Shown in pieces: positions 1-12,724 of a DNA stretch of 64,000 nucleotides. A program made the position numbers and the translations under genes. Each line of letters opens with the position of its first letter. Positions within the stretch are counted from its first letter, which is position 1. The notes under the pieces were generated by a model. That model was not told where the DNA came from, did not search any database, and was given only the letters and a program-made list of their open reading frames with translations. This DNA is from Streptomyces sp. NBC_00457. GTDB taxonomy: Bacteria; Actinomycetota; Actinomycetes; Streptomycetales; Streptomycetaceae. The stretch is taken from NCBI RefSeq assembly GCF_036014015.1, contig NZ_CP107905.1, positions 1,240,001-1,304,000 on the forward strand, read 5' to 3'.

Positions 1-750
1 GGGTCGGCCACGATCTTCGTCAACATCACCCGGGTCGTGGTCCTGGCGATCGGCTGCCTGGTGGTGCTGCAGACGCTGGGCATCTCCATAGCCCCGCTGC
101 TCACCGCCCTCGGTGTGGGTGGTCTCGCGGTCGCCCTGGCGCTGCAGGACACGCTCGCCAACCTCTTCGCGGGCATCCACATCCTCGCCTCGAAGACCGT
201 CCAGCCCGGTGACTACATCCGGCTGAGCAGCGGCGAGGAGGGCTATGTCACCGACATCAACTGGCGGCAGACCACCGTCCGCAACCTCTCCAACAACCTG
301 GTCATCATCCCCAACGGCCAGTTGGCGGGAACGAACATGACCAACTACAACCGCCCCGAGCAGGACCTCACCATCCTGCTCCAGGCGGGCGTCGCCTACG
401 ACAGCGACCTGGAGCACGTGGAGCGGGTCACCATGGAGGTGATCGCCGAGGTGATGACCGAGATCACCGGCGCCATGCCGGACCATGAGCCTGCGGTGCG
501 CTTCCACACCTTCGGCGATTCGCGCATCGGGTTCACGATCATCCTGGGCGTCGGCGAGTTCAGCGACCAGTTCCGGATCAAGCACGAGTTCATCAAGCGC
601 CTGCACAAGCGCTACCACGAGGAGGGCATCCGCATCCCCTCCCCGACCCGCACGGTGGCCCTGCAGCAGGGCGCGGTGTCGATTCCGCAGCCGCGCGGCG
701 CGGAGATCGTGGTCGAGCCGGGCGCGATCCCCGCCGCCCGGCTCGACTGA
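1..750 (+). CDS. MscS-family mechanosensitive ion channel, C-terminal part (5' truncated)
   Basis: The reading frame is open from the first base, so the gene starts outside the window; about 249 residues are visible. They begin in a hydrophobic pore-lining helix rich in Gly and Ala (GVGGLAVALALQDTLANLFAG), the TM3 signature of the small-conductance mechanosensitive channel family. A beta domain follows (QPGDYIRL, GYVTDINWRQTTVRN, VIIPNGQL) and then the cytosolic alpha/beta domain. The family forms homoheptameric inner-membrane channels that release osmolytes on hypo-osmotic shock. The N-terminal membrane segments are not visible, so the subfamily cannot be fixed. The next gene converges on it after 27 nt. 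Confidence 0.9.
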   Translation, partial: GSATIFVNITRVVVLAIGCLVVLQTLGISIAPLLTALGVGGLAVALALQDTLANLFAGIHILASKTVQPGDYIRLSSGEEGYVTDINWRQTTVRNLSNNLVIIPNGQLAGTNMTNYNRPEQDLTILLQAGVAYDSDLEHVERVTMEVIAEVMTEITGAMPDHEPAVRFHTFGDSRIGFTIILGVGEFSDQFRIKHEFIKRLHKRYHEEGIRIPSPTRTVALQQGAVSIPQPRGAEIVVEPGAIPAARLD

Positions 751-777
751 TCCCTTACCTCTACCTCGACCGATCCC

Positions 778-4762
<3,985 letters not shown>

Positions 4763-4804
4763 CGTAGGGGCGGGGTTTAGCGACCCGGCCCGCTTGTGTA
4801 CCGT

Positions 4805-4838
4805 TCCGCCCCGGTTGGCGTTGCCCGGCCGGGGCGGA
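4805..4838 (+). terminator. Stem-loop downstream of isocitrate dehydrogenase
   Basis: TCCGCCCCGG (4805-4814) pairs perfectly with CCGGGGCGGA (4829-4838) around a 14-nt loop, 43 nt after the stop codon. There is no U-tract, as is common in Streptomyces terminators. Confidence 0.6.
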
Positions 4839-4927
4839 GCCGTGTCTCATTGCCGGGCGGTGTGGGGGTGCCGGCCGGAGGTGGGTCGCGCAGCCCGGCG
4901 CTGACGGGGTGCCGCCTGCGCCCACCC

Positions 4928-5118
4928 GTGCCGCCCCAGGCGGCACGAATGCCCGCAGCTTGGCGGACTGCCTGCCGGGTGGGCGCCGCGCCAGGCGGCG
5001 CGACTGCCCGCAGCTTGGCGGGACGGCCGACCGCAGCTGGGCGGGACGGCAGCCTGCCGCCTGCCGGGCGGGCGCCGCCCCAAGCGGCACGCGTCCGCAG
5101 CTGGGCGGGACGGCAGCC
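4928..5118. repeat. GC-rich intergenic array of short hairpins and direct repeats
   Basis: The 389-nt gap between isocitrate dehydrogenase and the next gene has no convincing ORF but is strongly repetitive. CCGCAGCTGGGCGGGACGGCAGCC occurs exactly at 5031-5054 and 5095-5118 (the two copies are 64 nt apart), and related GCCCGCAGCTTGGCGG at 4951-4966 and 5006-5021. GTGCCGCC-CCA-GGCGGCAC (4928-4946) is a perfect 8-bp hairpin, with similar imperfect ones near 4983-5001. It resembles dispersed palindromic intergenic repeats of Streptomyces. Function is unknown. Confidence 0.65.
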
Positions 5119-5151
5119 CGTCGTTCGACGTCCATACCCAGGAGTCGCCTG

Positions 5152-5943
5152 ATGCCTCGCCTCTCACCGCCCTCCTTTGAGCTGCTGCCCGGCTCCGATG
5201 ACTCCCCCGTGATCCTCCATGTGCCGCACGGGGCGCGGGACATACCGCCGCACGTGCGCTCGGGCATCGTGCTGGACGACGACGCGCTGGAGGGAGAACT
5301 CGACCGCATCACCGACGGGCATACGGCTGAACTCGCTGACGTGGCGGCCGAGTTGGCTGCCCTCGCTCCCTGGCGGTTCGTCAATCGGCTCTCGCGGCTG
5401 GTCGTCGACCCCGAGCGGTTTCCGGACGGGCGGGAGGAGATGCTGGCCGTGGGGATGGGGGCCGTGTATACGCGGACCACTCAGCGGGGTGTGCTGCGGG
5501 TGGACGGCATCGATCCCGAGCCTTTGATCGACGCGTACTTCCGGCCGTACGCACAAGCCATGACGGACGCCGTGGCGGATCGGCTGGCGGCCGTCGGGCG
5601 GGCCGTGATCATCGATGTGCACTCCTATCCCAGCGCCCCGCTGCCGTACGAGCTGCACGGATCGGGGCCTCGGCCGCCCGTCTGTCTCGGTACCGACTCC
5701 TTCCACACGCCGCCCGAGCTGGTGGCCGCCGCCCGGGAGGTCTTCGGGGAGGTGGGGCTGGACAGCCCGTTCAGCGGCACGTATGTGCCGCTGGAGTTCT
5801 ACCGGGCCGAGCCGCGGGTGAGCGCGCTGATGGTGGAGATCCGGCGGGACACGTATATGACGGAGCCGGGCGGGCCCGCGGGGAGCGGGCTGTCCCGGCT
5901 CGCCTCGGCGCTGGCGCGGCTGGTCGACTCCGTGCCGCTCTGA
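5152..5943 (+). CDS. N-formylglutamate amidohydrolase family protein
   Basis: A 263-residue protein starting at the ATG at 5152, with AGGAG 7 nt upstream. It shows the family blocks HVPHGARDIPP near the N-terminus, NRLSRLVVDPERFPD, VIIDVHSYPS and RVSALMVEIRRDTYM. The His and Asp residues in the first and third blocks are the expected metal and catalytic residues of the zinc carboxypeptidase-like FGase fold. The characterised activity is hydrolysis of N-formyl-L-glutamate in histidine catabolism, but there are no hut genes nearby, so another N-acyl amino acid may be the substrate. A single-gene unit between the repeat array and the P450. Confidence 0.85.
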   Translation: MPRLSPPSFELLPGSDDSPVILHVPHGARDIPPHVRSGIVLDDDALEGELDRITDGHTAELADVAAELAALAPWRFVNRLSRLVVDPERFPDGREEMLAVGMGAVYTRTTQRGVLRVDGIDPEPLIDAYFRPYAQAMTDAVADRLAAVGRAVIIDVHSYPSAPLPYELHGSGPRPPVCLGTDSFHTPPELVAAAREVFGEVGLDSPFSGTYVPLEFYRAEPRVSALMVEIRRDTYMTEPGGPAGSGLSRLASALARLVDSVPL

Positions 5944-6041
5944 CCCTCCGGCCGTCGGGCTCTCCTGCCCTCCTGCCTCTCTGCCCTCCGCCTGGAGCAC
6001 TCCCGCGCGACAGACCGGGCGGAGGCAGTGAGGGTGGGGGC

Positions 6042-7265
6042 ATGACCGACGAGATGACCACCACGCTCGCCGACCAGGCCCCGCCGCCGGTACGGGACTG
6101 GCCCGCGCTCGACCTGGACGGGACGGAGTTCGATCCGTTCCTCGCGGACCTCATGCGGGAGGGCCCGCTGACCCGGATCCGGCTGCCGCACGGCGAGGGG
6201 TGGGCGTGGCTGGCCACGCGCTACGACGACGTGAAGATGATCACCAACGATCCGCGGTTCGGCCGCGCTGAGGTGCCGAAGCGTCAGGTGACGCGGATGG
6301 CACCGCACTTCAAGCCGCGGCCGGGTTCGCTCGCCTTCGCCGACCAGCCCGACCACAACCGGCTGCGCAAGGCCGTCGCGGGTGCGTTCACCGTGGGTGC
6401 GATGAAGCGGTTGCGGCCCCGGGCGCAGGAGATGCTCGACGGCCTGGTGGACGGCGTCGTACAGGACGGGCCTCCCGCGGATCTCATCGAGCGGGTGCTG
6501 GAGCCCTTCCCGATCAATCTGGTGAGCGAGGTCATGGGCGTACCCGCCGCCGACCGGGAGCAGGTGCACGCCTGGACGCGGCAGATCATCTCCACGTCCG
6601 GTGGCGCGGAGGCCGCCGACCGTGCGAAGAACGGCATGTACGCCTGGATCACGGAGACGATCCGCGGCGGGGGCAGCGGGGGCGACGACGTGTACTCGCT
6701 GCTGGCCGCCGCCGTCGAGCGCGGCGAGATCAGCGAGACGGAGGCGGTGGGTCTCGCCGGTCCGCTGCAGATCGGCGGCGAGGCCGTCACCCACAACTGC
6801 GGCCAGATGCTCTACCTGCTGCTCACCCGGCCCGAGCTCATGGAGGGGGTGCGCAACAGGCCCGAGGTACGGGACGCCGCGCTGGACGAGTTGCTGCGGT
6901 ACATCCCGCACCGCAGCTCGGTCGGGCTGGCCCGGATCGCCTTGGAGGACGTCGAGTTGCGGGGGCAGCGCATCGCGGCGGGCGACGCCGTCTACGTCTC
7001 CTATCTGGCCGCCAACCGCGACCCGGAGGTCTTCCCCGAGCCGGACCGGATCGACCTCGACCGCGCCCCGAACCCGCACCTGGCCTTCGGCAACGGCTCG
7101 CACTACTGCACCGGTGCCGTGCTCGCCCGCCTGCAGACCGAACTGCTCATCGGCACCCTCCTGGACCGGCTGCCGGGCCTGCGGCTCGCCGTCCCCGCCG
7201 ACCAGGTCGTCTGGCGCCGCAAAACGATGATCCGCGGCCCGCAGACCCTGCCGTGCGCGTGGTGA
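6042..7265 (+). CDS. Cytochrome P450
   Basis: A 407-residue soluble bacterial P450. The heme-binding loop FGNGSHYCTG gives the thiolate ligand Cys356, and the K-helix ExxR motif is ELLR in DELLRYIPHR. The I-helix block reads QIGGEAVTHN, so the usual acid/alcohol pair (AGxDT) appears as Glu-Ala-Val-Thr. Such enzymes take electrons from a ferredoxin and hydroxylate small lipophilic molecules; no ferredoxin or ferredoxin reductase gene is adjacent. The start ATG at 6042 follows GTGAGGG. It is separated from the catabolic region by 9 kb, so a role there is possible but not shown. Confidence 0.93.
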   Translation: MTDEMTTTLADQAPPPVRDWPALDLDGTEFDPFLADLMREGPLTRIRLPHGEGWAWLATRYDDVKMITNDPRFGRAEVPKRQVTRMAPHFKPRPGSLAFADQPDHNRLRKAVAGAFTVGAMKRLRPRAQEMLDGLVDGVVQDGPPADLIERVLEPFPINLVSEVMGVPAADREQVHAWTRQIISTSGGAEAADRAKNGMYAWITETIRGGGSGGDDVYSLLAAAVERGEISETEAVGLAGPLQIGGEAVTHNCGQMLYLLLTRPELMEGVRNRPEVRDAALDELLRYIPHRSSVGLARIALEDVELRGQRIAAGDAVYVSYLAANRDPEVFPEPDRIDLDRAPNPHLAFGNGSHYCTGAVLARLQTELLIGTLLDRLPGLRLAVPADQVVWRRKTMIRGPQTLPCAW

Positions 7266-7280
7266 GGTGGACGGCTCCGA

Positions 7281-7406
7281 ACATGCCGGGGCATGCGCGC
7301 CCCCACCAACCCCGCCCGCGCCCAGCAAACCGGGCGACCCCGAGCATGCCGGGACATGCGCGCCCCGACCAACCCCGCCCGCGCCCGGTCAGCCGGGCGG
7401 CTACCG
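7281..7406. repeat. Two-copy imperfect tandem repeat, 63-bp unit
   Basis: A unit beginning RCATGCCGGGRCATGCGCGC at 7281 recurs at 7344, with long matching stretches (ACCAACCCCGCCCGCGCCC, then CCGGGCG) and a few substitutions. Each unit contains the nested ATGCCGGGRCATGC dyad. It fills the gap after the P450 stop and may serve in termination. Confidence 0.6.
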
Positions 7407-7436
7407 GACCCTCCCGAGGCGCGCCCGTCCGCCCCG

Positions 7437-7949
7437 TCAGGCCCGCAGCCACTCCGTGACGACTACCTCCCCGCCGGTCCGCAGCCTCAGGGCGAACGGG
7501 CCGGACGGGGGTGCGTCGCTGGTGAAGCGGCCCATGTCGTCGGAGGTGAGCGTGGTGGGCGGAGCCGCCGGCGGGCCGCCGAGGACCTCGATGCTGGCCG
7601 ACTGCGGCGGCAGCACCTGGCCCAGCAGACCCTGCCCGGTCACCTCCACGTCGACGGTCACGTCCCCCGAGCGGAAGGTCAGCATTCGCGGCGCGTCCGT
7701 GACCCCTCTGACCGGGATCGCGTCGGTCAGCGAGTCGAACGTTAACTCAGCCAGCCGGGCGTCGAGGTCGCGCAGCGCGTACGCCTCGACGGCGCTGCGC
7801 CGCAGTTCCGCCGGGACGGGGTCGAGGATGGCGGCGGCCTGGCGGAGTTCGTCCAGCAGGCCGTCGGCCAAGTCCTTGTCCAGCCCTTCCTCCAGCCCGT
7901 CTTCCAGCCCTTCTTCGTCGCCGAAGCGCTCGTCGTCCCTCTCGTTCAC
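7437..7949 (-). CDS. Small acidic protein of the subtilase-sigma operon (function unknown)
   Basis: A 170-residue protein starting at a GTG (7949) that overlaps the sigma factor stop by 4 nt. The N-terminus is very acidic and repetitive (NERDDERFGDEEGLEDGLEE), followed by a helical stretch with LDPVPAELRRSAVEAYALRDLDARLAEL and a beta-rich C-terminal half ending in LRLRTGGEVVVTEWLRA. I see no membrane segment and no zinc-binding HxxxCxxC anti-sigma motif. Its place directly after an ECF sigma gene suggests a partner or antagonist of that sigma factor, which is inference only. No family was recognised with certainty. Confidence 0.75.
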   Translation of the reverse strand: MNERDDERFGDEEGLEDGLEEGLDKDLADGLLDELRQAAAILDPVPAELRRSAVEAYALRDLDARLAELTFDSLTDAIPVRGVTDAPRMLTFRSGDVTVDVEVTGQGLLGQVLPPQSASIEVLGGPPAAPPTTLTSDDMGRFTSDAPPSGPFALRLRTGGEVVVTEWLRA

Positions 7950-8578
7950 AACGCTCCCTCGAGTCGGGCCCTCAGGCGTCGCAGACAGCGCTGGCGCAAC
8001 GGCCCGATGCTGCCCACGGCGATCCCCAGGGCGGCGGACACCTCCTGGTAGCTGGGCGGCGGTGTGGCCATCAGTATCCGCAGCAACTGCCTGCAGCGCT
8101 CGCCCAGTTCCTCGAACTCCTGCCACAGCCGCCGGATGCGCTCGGTCTGGGCCGCGGCGTCCTCCGAGTCGATGACCGACTGCTCAGGCGTACGGTCCTC
8201 GCTGACCCGGTCCAGCAGTTGGGCGTCGTCCGTGGGAGTCAGCCGCCTCAGGCTCTTGAGCACCTTCAGGGACTCGTGCCGTGCGGTGCTGGCCAGCCAC
8301 GCCCCTGCCTTCTGGGGCTCTCGGATGCGTCCGAGATGCTGGGCGAAGCGGAACCACACGGTCTGGTACACCTCGTGCGCGTCGGCGTCGGAGAGCCGGT
8401 GCGCGCGCACGACGGACCACACCAGTGGGCTCAGCCCTTCCACCAGCGCCTTCCAGGCCGCCGCGTCACCGTCGACGGCTGACTGGACGAGCGCGCCGAC
8501 ATCTGCACGGTCCACGGCCCCACCCCTCGTGTACGGCACGTCATCGTACGCCGTGGAAGGGGCGGTTCCGACGGTCAT
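7946..8578 (-). CDS. RNA polymerase sigma factor, ECF-like
   Basis: A 210-residue sigma-70 family protein. Region 2 spans about residues 30-100 (LVEGLSPLVWSVVRAHRLS, DAHEVYQTVWFRFAQHLGRI) and region 4 about 150-205, including the helix-turn-helix PSYQEVSAALGIAVGSIGPL. The ATG at 8578 is chosen because it overlaps the subtilase stop codon (ATGA), and the sigma stop in turn overlaps the next start. This implies translational coupling of all three genes. The family directs RNA polymerase to a small regulon. With no transmembrane anti-sigma factor nearby, control by the subtilase or by the small downstream protein is plausible but untested. Confidence 0.9.
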   Translation of the reverse strand: MTVGTAPSTAYDDVPYTRGGAVDRADVGALVQSAVDGDAAAWKALVEGLSPLVWSVVRAHRLSDADAHEVYQTVWFRFAQHLGRIREPQKAGAWLASTARHESLKVLKSLRRLTPTDDAQLLDRVSEDRTPEQSVIDSEDAAAQTERIRRLWQEFEELGERCRQLLRILMATPPPSYQEVSAALGIAVGSIGPLRQRCLRRLRARLEGAL

Positions 8579-10002
8579 GCGCCTGCCGGGTGCTGGACGA
8601 CCGGAACCGGGCGCCAGGTCGACGGCCGCAGCGCCGGTACGTGCGCCCCGCGCACTTCGGCGAACTCTGAGTTCGCGGCGAGCAGCTGCCGTCGGGCGGC
8701 GCGGGCGTCGGCCTCCTTGTGCGCGGTCATATGGGCGGCGACCAGACCGGCGGCCACGGGAGTGGCGAACGAGGTCCCGCTCCAGTGCGCGAACCCCTCG
8801 AACATCACCTGGTCGGGCTTGACCGAACCGGAGGTCAGTTCGCCGGTGTGGCGGGGGTGCACGCAGGTGCACAGGTAGGAGAAGCCGAACCGGCAGGCGT
8901 CGTACGTGGTGTGCTGGTACACGTACGGCACGGGGGCGTCGAAGCCGATGAGGGGGCTCGTCAGCTGCTCACCGGGGGCGTAGACCTTCACCCAGGAACC
9001 GTGATTGGTGAAGCAGGCGCCGAACTCGCCGTCGCTGCGCAGCGCGCCGACCGACAGCACGACGTCCTGGTAGTCGGGCAGGTCGGCGTAGGCGGCGGGC
9101 CAGAACGGCGTGGCGCTGGCGTTGTTGCCGGCGGCGGCGACAAGGAGGGTGCGGGGCTGGTTCCGCAGTGCCTGCATGAAGTTCTCCACGCCGAGCAGCC
9201 CGGTCGCGGTGCCGTTCGGCGTGCCCGCGGAGAGGCTGATGATGTCCGGCCAGCCGTGCCGGTCGACGGCGTCGAAGAGCTTCTCGCCGAACTCTGACTC
9301 CAGGATGGCGCCCGCGTCGTTGAGCGAGTTGCTGACGCCGATGTCCGTGTTGGGCGACAGGGCCGCGACGAGTCCGGCGATGAACGTGCCGTGGCCGACG
9401 TACTGCTGGAGGATTCCGTTCTCGTCGCACTCCTTGATCTGGGCGTCCCCCTGCACATGCGCCATGAGCGGGTACGAGCGGAAGTCGTGCACCAGACCCG
9501 TGTCGATGACCAGCACGCCGACGGCCGTGTCCGGGTCGTACGACGCCTCGGCGGCGGACGGGTTGGGTGTCTGGCTGAGCAGGGCGGGCACGGGCTCCGC
9601 CGGGTTGCAGGCGTTGACCGTCGTGGACACCACGTGGTTACGGCTGACCAGCTTGCGCCCCGTGCGCTCTTCCGCCCCCCGCAGGGCACGCAGGGCGCCC
9701 GCGACGGCACGGTCACCGCGGCGGTCGCCGTGGCCGGGGTCGCCGACCTGGATACGGGTGATGCCGGACCGGTTGGTCTCCGGACCCGCCCGGCGTACCC
9801 GGTCCGAGGTGAGGCCGGTGGTCTCCGTGAAGTGCGTGCGCACGGTCTCCTCGACGACCCGGGCCTCCTCCCCGTCCCGGGCGAGGACCACGCCCTTCTC
9901 GTAGAAGAACTCGGCGGAGTCGTCCGGCCCCATCGCCAGCGGCACGTCGGGCATGGAGCGCTGGATCTGGTCGAACTGCTCATGGAATCGCTGAGGTGCC
10001 AT
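8575..10002 (-). CDS. Cytoplasmic S8 (subtilisin-like) serine peptidase
   Basis: A 475-residue protein with the complete catalytic triad: Asp167 in VLVIDTGL, His204 in VGHGTFIAGL and Ser411 in SGTSFATPVAAG, plus the oxyanion Asn in AAAGNN (about 293). No signal peptide or membrane segment is visible, and about 150 residues precede the catalytic domain, so it probably acts in the cytoplasm. A Cys-rich insertion (DACRFGFSYLCTC) precedes the Ser block. The start ATG at 10002 has a strong ribosome site (GGGAGGGG). It is the first gene of a coupled operon with a sigma factor, and its start faces the divergent CHAT protein gene 111 nt away, so the two are probably co-regulated. Confidence 0.93.
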   Translation of the reverse strand: MAPQRFHEQFDQIQRSMPDVPLAMGPDDSAEFFYEKGVVLARDGEEARVVEETVRTHFTETTGLTSDRVRRAGPETNRSGITRIQVGDPGHGDRRGDRAVAGALRALRGAEERTGRKLVSRNHVVSTTVNACNPAEPVPALLSQTPNPSAAEASYDPDTAVGVLVIDTGLVHDFRSYPLMAHVQGDAQIKECDENGILQQYVGHGTFIAGLVAALSPNTDIGVSNSLNDAGAILESEFGEKLFDAVDRHGWPDIISLSAGTPNGTATGLLGVENFMQALRNQPRTLLVAAAGNNASATPFWPAAYADLPDYQDVVLSVGALRSDGEFGACFTNHGSWVKVYAPGEQLTSPLIGFDAPVPYVYQHTTYDACRFGFSYLCTCVHPRHTGELTSGSVKPDQVMFEGFAHWSGTSFATPVAAGLVAAHMTAHKEADARAARRQLLAANSEFAEVRGAHVPALRPSTWRPVPVVQHPAGA

Positions 10003-10113
10003 CGCGTGTCCCCTCCCACAGAGGCGTCGGTCGTCAGTCAGAGTCACTGAGCCGTCGCTTGATACAGCGCCAAACCCGTGTGGCGTGTATCCGGGGCCAC
10101 TACCATCCTTTGG

Positions 10114-12717
10114 GTGACAGCGGGAAGCGACTCGGTTCTCGAACTGCTGCCGATGGTGTTCGCCGCACCGAAAGAGGCTCTGGCGCGGGCGGAACAGGTC
10201 CTCGCCGACGATCCCTCACCGCTGCACGCCAGTATCGCCCACCAGGTGATCGGCATGTGGCAGCGGGACTTCGGCGACCTGCGGATCGCCCTGCGGCATC
10301 TGCGGCGCGCCCGCGATCTGGCGGCACGCGCCGGATCGGCCGACCGGGAGGCCGACATCCTGGGCACCCTCGGCGTGGCACTGGTCCACGCGGGCAGCAC
10401 CCGGCAGGGCCTGGAGGCGTTCGAGCGAGGTGTCGCGCGCGGCACGGGACTTACCCGGGCGCGGGTGCTGTACCGCCGGGCGTACGTCTGGTGGGTGCTG
10501 GGCCGTCACCGGGAGGCGCTGGAGGACGTACGCCGGGCCATACCCGTGCTGCGGCAGGCCGACGACGTCATCTGGACGGCGCGGGCGCTGACGCTGCGGG
10601 CGACCGTGCATCTGGCGCTGGGCGCGGTGGAGCGGGCCGAGGCCGACTTCACCGCCGCCGAGGCGCTGTGGGACACCACCGGCCAGGAGCACGACAAGGC
10701 GGACGCGGTGGAGAGCCGGGGGCTGGCCGCGTTCCGGTCGGGGGACGTGCCGGCCGCGCTGCGGCTCCTGGACGAGGCCGAGGAGCGGTACGCCAAACTC
10801 GGTACGCCGACGTTCATGCTCAACATCCGGCGCTGCGAGGTCCTGATGGCGGCCGGTCTCGCCCCCGAGGCGCTCGCCGAGGCCGACACGGCCATAGGGG
10901 TGCTCGACGGCATCGGCGGGCAGTCCACGCGGAAGGCGGAGCTGCTGCTGGCCGCCGCCCGCGCGGCACGGCTCGCGGGCGATCCGCAGACCGCGATCGC
11001 CCGCGCGGATCTGGCCGTACGGCTGTTCGCGGCGCAGCGCCGCACCTGGTGGGAGACGCACGCCCGGCTGGTGCTGATCGAGGCGCGGGTGGCCGCCGGG
11101 CGGGGCTCGGGCCGTCTCGTCGCGGACGCCGCCGCGGTGGCGGACCGGCTGGCCGTGTTCGAAGCGCCGGCCGCGCCCGAGGCGTCCCTGCTCGCGGGCC
11201 GGATCGCCCTGGAGCTGGGCTGGCGGACCGACGCGGAACGGCACTTGACCGTCGCCGCCCGCAGCCGGCGCAGCGGGCCGCCGCTGGCGCGGCTGACGGG
11301 CTGGGCGGCGCAGGCCCTGCGCGCGCAGGCCGCCGGTTCCGGCCGACGGGTGCTGGAGGCGTGCCGGCGCGGGCTCGACGTACTCGACGACCACCGGATG
11401 ACGCTCGGGGCCTCGGAGTTGCGGGCTCGCGCCACCGCGCAGGGCGCCGAGCTGGCCGCGCTCGCCCAGCAGGCGAGTCTGCTCTCCGGCGGGCCGCGGC
11501 AGCTGCTGGTGTGGAGCGAACGCTGGCGGTCCACCGTGCTGTCGGCGCCACCCACCCGGCCGCCCGCCGACCCGACGCTCCAACGCGCCCTCACCGCCTA
11601 CCGGGAGATCGCCGCACGCGCGGAGGCCGCCCGTATGGAGGCCCGGCCCGTCCCGGCCCTGGAACGTGAACAGCGGCGGCTGGAACGGGAGATCCGCTCC
11701 CGCACCCTGCACATCCGCGGCGACGCGCCCGGCGACGGGGCGTCCTTCGACCCGGCCCGGCTGCTGGAGCGGCTCGGTGAGGTGCGGCTGGTGGAACTCG
11801 TGGTGCTCGACGGGCGCGTGCATGTGCTGCTGTGCGGACACGGGCGGGTCAGGCGGTACGAGGCCGGGCGGCTCGCGGACGCGGTCGTCGAGGCCGAGCA
11901 TGTGCAGGCCGGGCTGCGGCGGCTGGCGCATCCGGGGGCGGAGGGCCGGCTGCCGGTGGTGGAGGCGGCGGGGCGGCGGCTGGAGGAACTGCTGCTCGGC
12001 CCGGCAGCCGCGCATCTGGGCTCCGGGCCGGTCGTGGTGGTGCCGCCGGGCCGGCTGCACCGGGTGCCGTGGGCGCTGCTGCCGTCGCTGCGGGAGCGGG
12101 TGCTGAGCGTGTCGCCGTCGGCCAGCAGTTGGCTGCGGGCGAGGGAGACCGAGCCGCCGCCGGGTGGCCGTCATGTCCTGGTGCGTGGGCCGGGGCTCGC
12201 GACCGGCCGTGCGGAAGTGCCGGAACTGGCCGACTGGTACTACAAGTCGACGGTTCTGGAGCACGACGACGCGCGCGTGCCGCGGGTCTTGGAAGAACTG
12301 GACGGGGCGGCGCTGGCCCATATCGCCGCGCACGGCACGTTCCGTGCGGACAGTCCGCTGTTCTCCTCGCTGCGGATGGCCGACGGGCCGCTCATCGTGC
12401 ACGACTTCGAGCGGCTGGACCGCAGCCCGTATCGGATCATCCTGTCCAGCTGCGATACCGCGCGGCTGGCGTCCGTCGGTGCGGATGAACTCCTTGGTCT
12501 GGTCACGGCGCTGTTGCCGCTGGGGACGGCGGGGGTTGTTGCGAGCAGTGCGCCTGTCAATGACGCGGCGGTGGTGCCTCTTATGGTCGCCTTGCACAAG
12601 GGGTTGAGCGTGGGGCTGTCGTTGGCTGAGGCTTTGCGGGATGCTCGCGGGGCGCTGCCGGGGGATGCGGTGCATCAGGCTACGGGGTGGGCGTTTTCGG
12701 CGTTCGGGGCGGCTTAG
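10114..12717 (+). CDS. TPR-CHAT protein (caspase-like peptidase with helical repeats)
   Basis: An 867-residue protein if the GTG at 10114 is used; an in-frame GTG at 10078 is an alternative. Neither has a clear ribosome site, and TACCAT at 10101 would place a leaderless transcript near 10114. Residues 20-450 are Ala/Leu/Arg-rich helical repeats of TPR type. The C-terminal 300 residues form a CHAT domain with His740 in IAAHGTF and Cys780 in LSSCDTARL, the caspase-type dyad, followed by VTALLPLGTAGVVASSAPVND. CHAT peptidases are typically activated by a partner and cleave specific targets, often in conflict or cell-death systems. It is divergent from the subtilase-sigma operon. Confidence 0.92.
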   Translation: MTAGSDSVLELLPMVFAAPKEALARAEQVLADDPSPLHASIAHQVIGMWQRDFGDLRIALRHLRRARDLAARAGSADREADILGTLGVALVHAGSTRQGLEAFERGVARGTGLTRARVLYRRAYVWWVLGRHREALEDVRRAIPVLRQADDVIWTARALTLRATVHLALGAVERAEADFTAAEALWDTTGQEHDKADAVESRGLAAFRSGDVPAALRLLDEAEERYAKLGTPTFMLNIRRCEVLMAAGLAPEALAEADTAIGVLDGIGGQSTRKAELLLAAARAARLAGDPQTAIARADLAVRLFAAQRRTWWETHARLVLIEARVAAGRGSGRLVADAAAVADRLAVFEAPAAPEASLLAGRIALELGWRTDAERHLTVAARSRRSGPPLARLTGWAAQALRAQAAGSGRRVLEACRRGLDVLDDHRMTLGASELRARATAQGAELAALAQQASLLSGGPRQLLVWSERWRSTVLSAPPTRPPADPTLQRALTAYREIAARAEAARMEARPVPALEREQRRLEREIRSRTLHIRGDAPGDGASFDPARLLERLGEVRLVELVVLDGRVHVLLCGHGRVRRYEAGRLADAVVEAEHVQAGLRRLAHPGAEGRLPVVEAAGRRLEELLLGPAAAHLGSGPVVVVPPGRLHRVPWALLPSLRERVLSVSPSASSWLRARETEPPPGGRHVLVRGPGLATGRAEVPELADWYYKSTVLEHDDARVPRVLEELDGAALAHIAAHGTFRADSPLFSSLRMADGPLIVHDFERLDRSPYRIILSSCDTARLASVGADELLGLVTALLPLGTAGVVASSAPVNDAAVVPLMVALHKGLSVGLSLAEALRDARGALPGDAVHQATGWAFSAFGAA

Positions 12718-12724
12718 CTCCGCT

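Noticed and set aside
7266..7436. Small plus-strand ORFs in the tandem repeat after the P450
   Set aside because: They are translations of the repeat and lack a ribosome site; the coding gene there starts on the other strand.
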